Counted from the first letter of the stretch, positions 27,685-37,670 are shown. The stretch is 64,000 nucleotides of DNA from Paenibacillus hunanensis (GCF_014645615.1 NZ_BMMB01000003.1:310001-374000); one strand, 5' to 3'. Notes: a model not told the origin generated them from the letters alone. A program made the numbers and translations.

Positions 27685-27948
27685 TTTACTTTCAGCCTCC
27701 CTGAACATTGGTATATCCCAACTATAGGCTGAAAAGGTGGTTTCTACTATGGTTCAAAGCATTTGAAAAATGGTATAATGCGATATTTATTCTAGAATTT
27801 TTAGCTTTAATTTCTAATATACAGGAATATATCCCTTGACCTCTTATATGGTTCATCATTGTAAAGTCTTACTTCCTATCTGTCTTAACTATTTACAGCT
27901 AAATACCTGATAAATACGAAACACAAACAAAAAATTCCATTCCCCCTC

Positions 27949-27977
27949 TTGACCTTTTCCAAAATGGCTCCTATAAT
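27949..27977 (+). promoter_or_regulatory. Sigma-A promoter of thrS
   Basis: TTGACC (27949-27954), a 17-bp spacer, then TATAAT (27972-27977). Transcription should begin near 27984, at the head of the T-box leader. Confidence 0.9.
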
Positions 27978-27983
27978 CGAGAA

Positions 27984-28443
27984 CCAATAACACATTTTGG
28001 CGATGATCGGAGACAAGATTCCCTGCTGTGCTGCTCAGAGAGAAGAGCGATTGCTGCGAGCTTTTCCAGTTAACGGTTGAGGAATTACCACTCTGTAGCT
28101 GTAATCCCGAACTTGAGATGAATCGTTTGACGGTATGATGGAATAACGAATAGATGCTGGATTGCCGCTGTTAGTAAGCGACTGCCTAAGGTGTCTGGTC
28201 CCAGACTTATGCAGTTCTTACTCCCCGCATCATTATCTATTCTGCCATTCAGCTACCACTCGATGTTGCGATTCCGTCCACATGATTAGGAATTACCGAC
28301 TCATCCTCGTTACCGGATGCCAATGAGGGCCTACGCTCCCGGTGTGAACACTGCTATGCAGATTTCGCTGGAACGTCAGGCTGAACTAGGGTGGAACCAC
28401 GAGCCAAGCGCACTCGTCCCTGCTGGGACCTGTGTGCTTTTTT
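27984..28443 (+). promoter_or_regulatory. T-box riboswitch (threonine type, by context)
   Basis: A ~460-nt leader. The T-box core AGGGTGGAACCACG is at 28388-28401, the most reliable mark. Directly after it is an intrinsic terminator: AAGCGCAC (28406-28413) with GTGTGCTT (28432-28439), inner GTCCC/GGGAC, and a T run to 28443. Uncharged tRNA should bind the specifier in Stem I and the T-box loop and favour the antiterminator. Candidate ACC (Thr) codons occur near 28090 and 28296, but I cannot fix the specifier by eye. Confidence 0.92.
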
Positions 28444-28482
28444 GCGCTTTCTATTCACTTTACATCATTGGAGGTTTTATCT

Positions 28483-30543
28483 ATGTCAAATCTGCATCCA
28501 TCTGCTAATGCTCCATTCAAGCCACAGTCTCCTTCTGCTGCACCTCATGCTCATGCTTCTGCTTCAAGTGTTAATCACTCCAACGAAGATATTCATTCCG
28601 CTGCTGCATCTGATGAAATTCAAGTACAGCTACCTAACGGCTCTATACGTCTCTATCCTGCGGGTGAATCCATTGCCTCGATTGCACGATCGATTAGTCC
28701 TGCACTGGGGAAAAGTGCTGTTGCCGGTCTATTAAATGGACAGCTTGTTGACATCAGCACTCCCATCCTTTCGGATGCTCGGCTCGAAATTATTACTCCT
28801 GCTCATGAAGCAAGCTCTGCCATCTATCGTAGAAGTGCGGCTCATCTGCTCGGTCAGGCGGTGCAACGTCTATATGGCGTCGATGGGGTAAAGTTTGGCG
28901 GCGCGGCTGTAACAGAGCAAGGCTTTTATTATGATGTGGAGTTGAAGCATTCCCTGTCTGAAGCGGATTTACCAGCGATTGAGCAAATGATGAAGCAGAT
29001 TGCATCGGAACAGCAACCGCTGCAAAGACGCGTCATCGAGCATACTGAAGCGCAAGAGCTATTTCATCCGGCGCAGCAGCCGTATCAAGCCGAGCAACTG
29101 GAGAATGAGATCGCTCAAGGAATAGAGTCTGTTGTCATTTACCAGCAAGGCGATTATGTAGCTCTGGAACATGGGCCACTCTTATCCTCTCCCCAGCGTC
29201 TGCAAGCCTTTCGCTTAATGAGTGTGGCGGGTGCATACTGGCGTGGAGATTCATCCGGTCAAGTCCTGCAACGCATTCAAGGCGTGGCTTTTACAGATCA
29301 CGCTGAGCTGGACGAGCATTTGCAATGGTTACAGGAAGCACGCCGACGAGATCATCGCCGACTTGGACGCGAGCTCAAATTGTTTATGTTTTCAGATGAA
29401 GCACCGGGAATGCCCTTTTACTTACCGAAAGGCATGCTACTTCGTACAGAGCTGGAGCAGTTTTCTCGTAAACAGCAGCTCCAGCGGGGCTATGAGGAGG
29501 TGCGGACTCCATTTATGATGAACCAGCAACTATGGGAACAATCCGGGCATTGGGATCATTATAAAGACAATATGTATTTTTCCGAGGTAGATCACGAGCA
29601 TTTTGCCTTGAAGCCGATGAACTGTCCGGGGCATATGCTGATTTATAAAAATGAACTGCGTTCGTATCGTGAGCTACCTATGCGGATGATGGAGTTCGGA
29701 CAGGTGCACCGACATGAATTTTCCGGGGCGCTGAATGGCTTGATGCGAGTACGGACATTTTGCCAGGATGATGCGCATATTTATGCCCGACCACAGCAGA
29801 TCGAGGCCGAGATTGCACGCGCAATGGAGCTGATCGACGATATGTATAAGGTGTTCGGATTTGAATATGAGATTGAGCTGTCGACAAGACCGGAGGATTA
29901 TATGGGCTCGGAAGAGCTATGGGATCAGGCAGAGCAGGCACTGCAAAATGTGCTGGAATCGCGAGGTGTAAACTACCGGATCAATGCAGGTGATGGTGCC
30001 TTTTATGGCCCGAAGATTGATTTCCATATCCTTGATGCGCTTCGCCGAAGCTGGCAGTGCGGTACAATTCAACTGGATTTTCAAATGCCTGAGAAGTTTG
30101 ATCTATGGTATGTGGGCGAGGATAGTGTGAAATATCGTCCTGTTGTCATTCACCGTGCAATCTATGGCTCGATCGATCGTTTTCTTGGCATCTTGACTGA
30201 GCATTATGCGGGTGCCTTTCCACTCTGGCTTGCACCTGTACAGGTCAAAGTACTGCCTGTATCCGGTCATTATGAGGATTACGCATTGAAGGTCAAATCG
30301 ATGTTAGCTCAGGCAGGCTTACGTGCTGAAGTGGATGGCTCCAGTAATAAGCTTGGCTATAAAATGCGTGAAGCTCAGCAACAAAAAGTGCCTTATATCC
30401 TGGTCGTTGGCGAACAAGAGCAGCAATCTGGCTCGGTTAATGTACGTCAGCATAGCGCCAGCGAGCAGCAGCAGCTGTCTATTTCAGAGCTGATTCATAG
30501 GCTGCAAGCAGCCGTGCAGGAGGGTCAGCTTATCGATGCGTGA
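28483..30543 (+). CDS. thrS: Threonyl-tRNA synthetase with a degenerate editing site
   Basis: 686 residues, charging tRNA-Thr. Domains: an Ala/Ser/Pro/His-rich N-terminal extension (1-44), TGS (46-105), the editing (N2) domain (~110-290), the class II catalytic core (~300-560) and the anticodon-binding domain (~575-680). The core is intact: MNCPGHM (Zn Cys), MRVRTFCQDDAHIY (Zn His) and HRAIYGSIDRF (Zn His). The editing site is not. Against E. coli ThrRS, His73 is Arg117, Asp180 is Ala227, Cys182 is Glu229 and His186 is Leu233; only the His77 equivalent (His121) remains. Clearance of Ser-tRNA-Thr is thus probably lost. It may be a second, inducible ThrRS rather than the housekeeping one. ATG 28483 follows GGAGG; a T-box leader controls it. 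Confidence 0.93.
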   Translation: MSNLHPSANAPFKPQSPSAAPHAHASASSVNHSNEDIHSAAASDEIQVQLPNGSIRLYPAGESIASIARSISPALGKSAVAGLLNGQLVDISTPILSDARLEIITPAHEASSAIYRRSAAHLLGQAVQRLYGVDGVKFGGAAVTEQGFYYDVELKHSLSEADLPAIEQMMKQIASEQQPLQRRVIEHTEAQELFHPAQQPYQAEQLENEIAQGIESVVIYQQGDYVALEHGPLLSSPQRLQAFRLMSVAGAYWRGDSSGQVLQRIQGVAFTDHAELDEHLQWLQEARRRDHRRLGRELKLFMFSDEAPGMPFYLPKGMLLRTELEQFSRKQQLQRGYEEVRTPFMMNQQLWEQSGHWDHYKDNMYFSEVDHEHFALKPMNCPGHMLIYKNELRSYRELPMRMMEFGQVHRHEFSGALNGLMRVRTFCQDDAHIYARPQQIEAEIARAMELIDDMYKVFGFEYEIELSTRPEDYMGSEELWDQAEQALQNVLESRGVNYRINAGDGAFYGPKIDFHILDALRRSWQCGTIQLDFQMPEKFDLWYVGEDSVKYRPVVIHRAIYGSIDRFLGILTEHYAGAFPLWLAPVQVKVLPVSGHYEDYALKVKSMLAQAGLRAEVDGSSNKLGYKMREAQQQKVPYILVVGEQEQQSGSVNVRQHSASEQQQLSISELIHRLQAAVQEGQLIDA

Positions 30544-30792
30544 GCCTACTAAGCTGGTCAAAGGAATAGACGGCTGTATGTAATGACTGGCATACATTCT
30601 GCTAGTTCTAAATGGTTCGTTTCTCAACACTCTAAGCACCCGGGCATGATTAATATTCCTTATACACGGTTAACGGTGAATGGAAGCAATCAATCCACGG
30701 TACAATCAATGTACTGCTCATTTTAGCTGAAATATACTACTCATTTTCAGCCACTATCTATATTTCTACGCTTAGAAAGGAGCGAATAGTAT

Positions 30793-31110
30793 ATGTCCGA
30801 TCATAACAAGCTAACGACCGTTCTCATTAATGATGTTGCTTTAGCTGCTTCAAGCTATGAGCTTACAAAACAATCATCGGCTGATGGTAAGGAACGCCAG
30901 CTGCTGTCGATTGACTTTGTCATTACAGGTGGACAGCAATACCATGACGTTACGTCAACATTGTATCAGCCTGTCGTTGAAGTGAGCGTACCCGAGTATG
31001 AGGTGCATTTTCAGGCGAGTGTGCATAGTTACTTTACATCAATCCCTCGCCTGGAAAAGGAAACCGATACGGTGGATGTGCATTTGGAGTTAATTGAAGC
31101 AGGCTCTTAA
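30793..31110 (+). CDS. DUF3219 protein (YkvR-like)
   Basis: 105 residues, soluble. The pattern VLINDVALAASSYEL ... QLLSIDFVITGGQQYHDVTSTLY ... VSVPEYEVHFQASVHSYFTSI matches the DUF3219 family, which includes Bacillus YkvR. Its role is unknown. AAAGGAG lies ten nt before the ATG. It is 249 bp downstream of thrS, with its own likely promoter region between. The terminator at 31339-31401 serves it. Confidence 0.8.
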   Translation: MSDHNKLTTVLINDVALAASSYELTKQSSADGKERQLLSIDFVITGGQQYHDVTSTLYQPVVEVSVPEYEVHFQASVHSYFTSIPRLEKETDTVDVHLELIEAGS

Positions 31111-31553
31111 AGAGTACGATCATTTCCGAAGTACCTAGAGCAAATAGTAGATACTATACTATTGGATGCTGTAATATAACTTATTATATATAGAAGAAAC
31201 TCATTTCATTTCTTCTTGTTAAAGGCGGCTAAGCAACAGTCAGGCATTCGTAAAATAGAGCCGATAAACAGCACATCCCCCTTTCAAATCGCTCTTATAT
31301 ACTAGCGTACCTGGTAGTTTAAAAGACAGCTCCAAAAGATAAAACGGACACCTCCTGCGGATTGATTTTACAATCATCCCTACCAGAAGTGTCCGTTTTA
31401 TTTTGTACTTTGTAATAGCATTGCATTCCATACAGGAATCTCAATCATCGTCCTAGCCGCATCTAACGTCCTTTAGAACGAGCATTATCTATATCAACCA
31501 CACTATTATTGATCATCGTACGATCAAAGCTTCACACCAATCATCCGTTAGAT
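31111..31553. other. Convergent intergenic region, 443 bp
   Basis: It contains the bidirectional terminator at 31339-31401. GAAGAAA...TTTCTTC near 31192-31215 is a weak stem. No gene is seen. Confidence 0.5.
31339..31401. terminator. Bidirectional terminator with long stem
   Basis: ATAAAACGGACAC (31339-31351) pairs perfectly with GTGTCCGTTTTAT (31389-31401), with an inner GATTG/CAATC hairpin. T-rich ends lie on both strands. It separates the convergent DUF3219 and YrpD-like genes. Confidence 0.82.
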
Positions 31554-32654
31554 TTACTGATTATTCCCATTGTAAATGGAAGTGCTGAGCCAATCGCGAT
31601 GTACGTAGCTTGGCATATTGTCGATCGTGCCGTACCAGCGTCCATTGCGATTTTCAGTGTACTCTTTATATTGTGACCACGGATAGCCCTGTTCTTCATA
31701 GAAGCGTGATACCTGTACATTTTCATAACGCTGATTCATCGTACTACCGACGATATCATAGCCAGTGAATGCCTTTTTTGCAATGGAGGTAACGCGCTTC
31801 ACCGATGTGGAATCGGAGTCACTATCTGTCCATTTTGTAGGCGCGATCAATACCTGTGTATTGTCGACAACAAAGTAGGCATTATAGTACGTATCGCTGC
31901 TCACCGTTTTCGCCAGATAGAACTTTACATTTTTCACCTGATTCGTATCATACTTTTGCACACTGGAATCGCCATAATAGAAGCCGTTGGAGCGAATGTA
32001 TGGCAACCAGCGATGTGTACCCGTTTGATAGGAATAGCCTGCTTCGATCGCTTTACCGCTTTCTGCATCAAAGCCATAATATACCCACGGCTGCTCGCCT
32101 TGTCCGAGACCACTTACTGTAGGCAGTGTAATATCAGAAGTAATACTGTCGAAGCCTTCAAAGCCCAGTTGTCTGCGCTCAAATGCCCCCGTATTCCCGC
32201 CATTCACCTGCTCTACCGGAATCGGATTATTCGGATCGAATTGAGTCACACTGGTTGTATTATCCGGTGCATTGTCATTGTCACGCTTCGCAGCGCCCAG
32301 ATAACCGCGCTTGGAGCTATACACTTCACCAGTTACGGTCATATACGTATAGTCAGCTTGTTGGAGCTGATCTGCCGACATTTCATCCGCTGCGGCATTA
32401 CTCACAGGCTCGCTTCCTGTCAGATCGCGCAGAACAGCCGATTTTTGCTGATCAAAAAACTGCTTATTCACTTCCGGCTGCTGTGTGTCGGTTGCACTTG
32501 TCGTGGCTGCTAGTGTGCTTGATGTTGTGTTTGATGTAGCTGCTGGGCTGGAGGCTGTGGTCGAGGCAGCAGGGCTAGCCGCATGTACAGCTATCGCTGG
32601 AGTTAGAGCCGTCAATAGCAGGCTCATCGATAAAAGCGTTTTGAATGTCTTCAT
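31554..32654 (-). CDS. Secreted protein, possibly YrpD-like
   Basis: 366 residues. Signal peptide with cleavage near VHAAS (~26), then an Ala/Ser/Thr-rich stretch to about 62. The mature domain has QPWVYYGFDAESG, SYQTGTHRWLPYIRSNG, VKFYLAKTVSSDTYYNAYFV and a C-terminal VQVSRFYEEQ. The order of an aromatic, beta-rich core with exposed-surface phrases resembles the secreted YrpD family of Bacillus, but this is a weak match by memory. No enzyme motif, anchor or lipobox is seen. AAAGGA precedes the ATG. Function is unknown. Confidence 0.72.
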   Translation of the reverse strand: MKTFKTLLSMSLLLTALTPAIAVHAASPAASTTASSPAATSNTTSSTLAATTSATDTQQPEVNKQFFDQQKSAVLRDLTGSEPVSNAAADEMSADQLQQADYTYMTVTGEVYSSKRGYLGAAKRDNDNAPDNTTSVTQFDPNNPIPVEQVNGGNTGAFERRQLGFEGFDSITSDITLPTVSGLGQGEQPWVYYGFDAESGKAIEAGYSYQTGTHRWLPYIRSNGFYYGDSSVQKYDTNQVKNVKFYLAKTVSSDTYYNAYFVVDNTQVLIAPTKWTDSDSDSTSVKRVTSIAKKAFTGYDIVGSTMNQRYENVQVSRFYEEQGYPWSQYKEYTENRNGRWYGTIDNMPSYVHRDWLSTSIYNGNNQ

Positions 32655-33227
32655 GATGTCTTCCTTTCTGTCTTAAAATAATCTGAAATTCAATTGATTC
32701 AGTGACCCAAAGTCATTCCCGACGTTCACTGTTTCTATATGTATGCAGCGAGCCAGCTTGCATGGAATGGCAAATAAGGGTAATGACGATTACAGGTCTT
32801 TCTATACATTAACATGAACAGCCAGCAATTTGAAATTTTGCCTGTTGTCTGTCTCTAGTTGTTGTTCTTTTGTAAGCCATATAATGGTTTTCGATAACTT
32901 TTAAGGCTAAAACTAAATTTTTTTCAAATTCGTCAACTTTTTTCGAGAAATTGTGCAACCTTTTTTGATTAGCCAACGTAATATATAGTATACCTAATAA
33001 AAACACGTAAAATAGTTTGAAATTAAGGCTGTCGTCTGCCAAATGGCTGGATTTGCGGTATTTGTTATGTTTTGCTGTCAACGCCGCTGTTTGTCGTGCT
33101 TGTACGTCGCTATCGTTCATTCATTATTCATACTATAATGGTAAAGTTGCAAAAAAACGAACGACGCTTTTGCATAGCTACACCTGGATTCAAACTTCAT
33201 ATGTACAACGAAAGGATCGAGATTATT
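32655..33227. other. Divergent intergenic region, 573 bp
   Basis: It separates two divergent secreted-protein genes. TATAAT at 33134-33139 is a likely -10 for the plus-strand gene, but no good -35 lies 17 bp upstream. The rest (32800-33000) is A/T-rich with no recognised motif. Confidence 0.45.
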
Positions 33228-34355
33228 ATGAAAAAAATCGCTTACTCGCTCTCCGCTGCCCTGCTGGCAGTATCCCTGCTTCCATGGCAATCCGCTAACG
33301 CTGCCACTACCGAAGCACCTGTTGCCGTAACACCAATCGCTAATGAAATTACCGTGCAAACGGAAGCTAATTTCAAAAATGCTGATGATGTTAACTCCTT
33401 CATTATAAATGCGGCACGCAATCATGTATCGGTCATCAATATGAGTGTGAAGCAAGACAGTGATGTGAACGGAAATTCTGGCTATGCTTTTTATGATAGC
33501 AAAATCGTAAAAGAAGCTCCTGGCTATGACGGCTTTGATGCACTGTCGACAGTCATTGAGCAGGCTCATCAATACGGTATCAAGGTTCGCGCATGGATTC
33601 CACAATTCCAGGACAAAGCAGCTATGGATCGTAACTCGACATGGCAAATGCGCAGTATCGACGATAGTGGTCGAATCAGTACGTACACCGGTCAAAATGG
33701 TAGCCAATACTATGTAAATCCATTTGAACAGGATGTACAAAACTACGAGCGCTCGATCGTTAAAGAAGTCGTAACAAACTATAATATTGATGGTGTTGTA
33801 CTGAGCGGTATGGACTTTGATACGAATCGTGTGGATATGAATACCAACACAATCACAAGCTTCCGTGCTACAAACAACTTTGATCCAAAAAAATTGGATT
33901 TTACGAAGAGCGACAATGCCAACAAAGTGGCACAATGGAACAGCTGGAAAGCTGATCAACTCGCTGCTTACATTAAAGAAACAAGCAATGATATTCGTGC
34001 AATCAAGCCTGCATTGCCAATCGGCGTACAGACAGATGTAACGAATACAGAGGGTACGAGTCCAAATGTAGCAGCATTCAGCGCTTCGGTGGATTTCATT
34101 ATGCCAGTGGTTGCATCTGATCTGACTGCTGAAGCAGTCTATGGCAAAGACGGTATCGTAGCTACAACGGAAGCACAGGCAAATGGCAAAACAGTTATCC
34201 CTGTATTGAATCCAGACCTTAGCACCAGCCATGTGGTTGATCTGTATAACGGTCTGCGTACGGAACAGCCTGAAATTACTACGGTAAACTATACAACAAT
34301 CGGTCAATACACCAATGCTTTGCTTGGTAATGTTGGCTTGAACGCAGGCTACTAA
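33228..34355 (+). CDS. Secreted TIM-barrel protein, GHL10/YngK-like putative glycoside hydrolase
   Basis: 375 residues. Signal peptide of about 26 residues ending SANA-A. The mature part reads as a glycoside-hydrolase-like barrel: VSVINMSVKQD near the N-terminus, AHQYGIKVRAWIPQF (strand 3 type), YYVNPFEQDVQNYERSIVKEVVTNYNIDGVVLSGMDFD, and later LPIGVQTDVT and VDFIMPVV. This order matches family-10-like hydrolases (GHL10, Bacillus YngK), which are thought to act on wall or matrix glycans. It is shorter than YngK and carries no binding module. The substrate is unknown. The ATG at 33228 is ten nt from AAAGGA. A terminator lies at 34408-34447. Confidence 0.72.
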   Translation: MKKIAYSLSAALLAVSLLPWQSANAATTEAPVAVTPIANEITVQTEANFKNADDVNSFIINAARNHVSVINMSVKQDSDVNGNSGYAFYDSKIVKEAPGYDGFDALSTVIEQAHQYGIKVRAWIPQFQDKAAMDRNSTWQMRSIDDSGRISTYTGQNGSQYYVNPFEQDVQNYERSIVKEVVTNYNIDGVVLSGMDFDTNRVDMNTNTITSFRATNNFDPKKLDFTKSDNANKVAQWNSWKADQLAAYIKETSNDIRAIKPALPIGVQTDVTNTEGTSPNVAAFSASVDFIMPVVASDLTAEAVYGKDGIVATTEAQANGKTVIPVLNPDLSTSHVVDLYNGLRTEQPEITTVNYTTIGQYTNALLGNVGLNAGY

Positions 34356-34407
34356 TATCATCGTAGTTCAGTAATAGATGTCTAATTACGCAATATTCAT
34401 ATCATTG

Positions 34408-34447
34408 AACCTCTACCTCTATTTTATTAGAGTGTAGAGGTTTTTTA
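34408..34447 (+). terminator. Terminator of the GHL10-like gene
   Basis: AACCTCTAC (34408-34416) pairs with GTAGAGGTT (34434-34442), then a T run follows on the plus strand. Confidence 0.9.
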
Positions 34448-34570
34448 TTACATTCGGAATATAGCCTACCTCTCCCTTCTCGCTTAAATACGCACGTGCC
34501 ATTGGCATTCCATCAACGTGAATGTTACGATACATACACATCATTTATACCGATACGGAGGTGGAGCAGC

Positions 34571-35491
34571 TTGAAAAAATGGATCTGGATCGGGCTAATG
34601 GGAGCAGGATTGCTGGGGTTAGCTGCTTTTGCAAAAGACACGCTACAGCTAGGCGATCCACCTCGAAATCAAGCCTACGCGCAGGATTGGAAGCTCGCTG
34701 CGGGGACGATGAAGCAGCTGGATATTCAATCGGATTATGAGATTGCAGTTGATTTTGCACCGAGTACCGATGGTCAGGATCATGTGACGATTAAGGGTGC
34801 CGTTATCCCTGATGTGAGTAAGCAGCTTCAACAAACCGAGCTACAAGGGAGCGTATTGCAGCTGCATCTTGGTACACAGCAGCGTAGCTGGCAGCTGGTC
34901 AAGCCACGTGTTCAGCATCATGTGCAGTACATTACGGTACAGCTAGCCAGACCGGATAGTCTACAGCTTGCAAGCTTTCGCTTAAAATCGGCGCAGACCA
35001 ATTTGAATCATGTGCAGGCAGGGCAGATTCGTGTACAGGCTGGCTCTGGACGCATCAAAGCACAGCAGCTTTTGGGTGATACTGAATTAACCACTTCGGA
35101 TGGCGATATATCGATTCAAGACTGGAATGGCTCCAAGCTTACTGTACAAAGCGGGTCAGGGCAATTACAGATTGGCAAAGCGATCGGCAATATTCATACC
35201 GCTACAGGCTCCGGTGAGCTAGAGATCGATCAGCTGGTGGGAGATGCAGGTATTGAATCTCATTCAGGTAATGTGAAGCTTGCACTGGCAGGCTCTCATA
35301 ATATTAATGTAAAGGTGCGTTCTGCTGATGTAGAGATTGCTACTAATGCCTCTTTTGCAGGCAGCTATAAGGCGCGTTCAGTAACCGGGCAGACACAGAT
35401 ACCACATCCCACAGTAACAGGATCATCGCATATTGATGCGTATTCGGAATCCGGAAATATTGCGATTAAGCGTGGCAATCGTAGTAGCTAA
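34571..35491 (+). CDS. DUF4097 beta-helix protein (LiaG/adhesin-like)
   Basis: 306 residues. One N-terminal membrane segment (KKWIWIGLMGAGLLGLAAFA) leads to a beta-rich exterior region. From about residue 155 it repeats short strands with G-S-G turns (VQAGSGRIKAQQL, TTSDGDISIQDW, VQSGSGQLQIG, TATGSGELEID, ESHSGNVKLAL), the right-handed helix of DUF4097 proteins. LiaG of Bacillus is a member linked to envelope stress, but no lia genes adjoin it here. The start is TTG at 34571, nine nt from GGAGG. The function is unknown; a surface role is probable. Confidence 0.8.
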   Translation: MKKWIWIGLMGAGLLGLAAFAKDTLQLGDPPRNQAYAQDWKLAAGTMKQLDIQSDYEIAVDFAPSTDGQDHVTIKGAVIPDVSKQLQQTELQGSVLQLHLGTQQRSWQLVKPRVQHHVQYITVQLARPDSLQLASFRLKSAQTNLNHVQAGQIRVQAGSGRIKAQQLLGDTELTTSDGDISIQDWNGSKLTVQSGSGQLQIGKAIGNIHTATGSGELEIDQLVGDAGIESHSGNVKLALAGSHNINVKVRSADVEIATNASFAGSYKARSVTGQTQIPHPTVTGSSHIDAYSESGNIAIKRGNRSS

Positions 35492-35726
35492 TTGTTAACA
35501 ATAGGTCACAATAGTTTGTTTATGCTAAAAATATAGTTAGGATGGCTGGATTTTTTTGGTTTTTTAGTATACAACAGAATTAGGATATATTTAATCACTT
35601 ATCTAAATGGCTTATCTAAATGATTTAACTAAAAAACTTAACGATATGATTAATTGATCCTTTGTCGGGCACGTCCCATCAATCGACCATGCTTCTGTGT
35701 TGGGAAGCTGTCGTCTGGAGTGAACA

Positions 35727-37640
35727 ATGACCAATCCACATATGAATCGGAATGCCAGCTGGCATCCATCGAGTCTCGCTAGACTCTACGTCTATGAAAG
35801 CCATCCTATCTATATTCAGCGTATGCTCGCTTATGTTCTATCCTGGTTACAGCATAGTGAAGCTAGTCAATTAATCCTGATCGACCATCTCCCTGCACTC
35901 TGTTTACTGGAGCAAGAGCTGGAATGCCTTGACCTCTCGCCTGAGCTACTTCAGCGCATTCAATATATACCTGTATTTTCACCCGCACTGCATGATAAGC
36001 ATGCTCAAACGTCAGTAGTTCCTGCTTTATCGCTTCAAGCTCCAACTGCGTTTACGAATGTAACAGTTCCTCCTTTTTCTACACCTCCTACTGTTCAATC
36101 ATGGATTCAACCACCAGCAACCGACATCACAGAGGATAACTGCCTTCGTTTCATCACTCCCCCTTTACCGAATGAAGCTATGCCTTGCATTCAGCTGGCA
36201 CTTGCACAGGGGAAAACTGTTCATATATGGCAGCAGCTCAGTAACGAGGTAATGATGAGCTGGCTATCCTCATTATCTGATGCCTCGCTATCACCGACGA
36301 TCAATCCCACTATAGAAACTCAACAGCAAGAAATCTCCTTCAAGAAACCTTCGTTATCATCAGATTCACTTACTAATGCTTCCTTTTCATCTATACCAGC
36401 AACTGAACAAGCAGTAGCGCCTGGTAACTCTCTATCAACAGATAATATAGTGAACGATCCAACTTTTATTTCTACTTCTGCTTCTACTGCTGCTGTTAGT
36501 TCTAATCCGCCATCGACTGCTGAGAACCCTCACAACAAATACGATGAGCAAAAGACCTGTTCGCAATTGGATTCATCATCTATTCACTATGTATATACTT
36601 GTGACGGTAATCAGTTATCTGCTGCTACCCTGCTACGTATTATGAAGTATCTCTCTGTGCTCCATGATGACGAAACGGTTGATTTTATCGCTCATTCATC
36701 GTCTGACACTGGAATGGTTGCCGATCCCATCCCTGCTCATCTTAACGCTGAGTTGCCAGCTGCACAATCCGATTTGGTGGCTTCGATGTCATCCATGTTA
36801 TCCCAGGCACCTATATTGTCATCACCATCAACGCCAGCAGTCCCTACAGTAGATACCTCTACGCCCAGACTATATCAAGAATTAGATTTTCTATCGATTA
36901 TGAGCCATGAGCTACGGACACCGATGAATGGCATTCTTGGGATGTCTCAGCTATTGCTGGAGCTTGATGGTATGGATGAGCAGCAGCTCGCTTATGTACG
37001 CATTATCGATAAGAGCACACGTACATTGTTGCTTATGCTTAATGATATTTTAGATTATGCCAAAATGGATGCAGGCAAGATGGAAATGGTATATGAGCCA
37101 CTTCATATTGCGGCTATGATGGGCGAGGTACTGGATATGATGCTGGTCAAAGCAAGTGAAAAGGGCTTGCATGTATCGTTATCCATTCATCCGCAGGTGC
37201 CTGAGATGATTCAAGGTGATAGCAAGCGATTGCGTCAGGTGTTGTTGAATCTGCTCAGTAATGCGATCAAATTCACCCTACAGGGTCATATACACATTGC
37301 TGTAACGCCTAGCTCCGCTACGCCAGAGGGCGGCTTACTGCAATTTAGCGTGACTGATAGCGGGATTGGAATTCCACAGGAGCAGCTAGAGTATTTATTT
37401 CAACCATTTCATCAGCTGCATAATCCGATTACCCGGCATGAGGACGGCACCGGGCTGGGGCTGGCAATCAGTAAATGTCTGGTAGAGCTAATGGGTGGCA
37501 CGATCTGGATCGAGCCTCAGCAGAATGGTGGAACGCGTTTTTGCTTTACTATTCACTGGATTTCGCTGGACGATCATCATGCTTTAGAGGATATCAATAC
37601 AGGAGCTATCTCAGGTGTGGCTTCTGCATTGCATCCATGA
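35727..37640 (+). CDS. Soluble sensor histidine kinase with MEDS-like N-terminus
   Basis: 637 residues, no membrane segment. Residues ~18-90 (LARLYVYESHPIYIQRMLAYVLSWL ...) recall the MEDS/DcmR sensory fold, with a second part of it at ~285-325; this is a tentative call. Between them lies a ~110-residue Ser/Thr/Pro/Ala-rich insert (~185-280). The kinase core is clear: H-box IMSHELRTPMNGILGM (His394), N-box LRQVLLNLLSNAIKFT, G1 DSGIGIPQEQLE, F-box LFQPFHQL and G2 GTGLGLAIS. No receiver domain and no response regulator gene is nearby, so its partner is unknown. The ATG is six nt from GGAG. The low-complexity insert and the lack of partner make it unusual. Confidence 0.86.
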   Translation: MTNPHMNRNASWHPSSLARLYVYESHPIYIQRMLAYVLSWLQHSEASQLILIDHLPALCLLEQELECLDLSPELLQRIQYIPVFSPALHDKHAQTSVVPALSLQAPTAFTNVTVPPFSTPPTVQSWIQPPATDITEDNCLRFITPPLPNEAMPCIQLALAQGKTVHIWQQLSNEVMMSWLSSLSDASLSPTINPTIETQQQEISFKKPSLSSDSLTNASFSSIPATEQAVAPGNSLSTDNIVNDPTFISTSASTAAVSSNPPSTAENPHNKYDEQKTCSQLDSSSIHYVYTCDGNQLSAATLLRIMKYLSVLHDDETVDFIAHSSSDTGMVADPIPAHLNAELPAAQSDLVASMSSMLSQAPILSSPSTPAVPTVDTSTPRLYQELDFLSIMSHELRTPMNGILGMSQLLLELDGMDEQQLAYVRIIDKSTRTLLLMLNDILDYAKMDAGKMEMVYEPLHIAAMMGEVLDMMLVKASEKGLHVSLSIHPQVPEMIQGDSKRLRQVLLNLLSNAIKFTLQGHIHIAVTPSSATPEGGLLQFSVTDSGIGIPQEQLEYLFQPFHQLHNPITRHEDGTGLGLAISKCLVELMGGTIWIEPQQNGGTRFCFTIHWISLDDHHALEDINTGAISGVASALHP

Positions 37641-37670
37641 ATGCAGAGCATTTAGTTGGGAATGTACAGC

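Noticed and set aside
33117..34361. A 414-codon minus-strand reading frame opposite the GHL10-like gene
   Set aside because: It is antisense to a gene with a signal peptide, ribosome site and family match, and its own sequence is Cys/Ile/His-rich with no family likeness.
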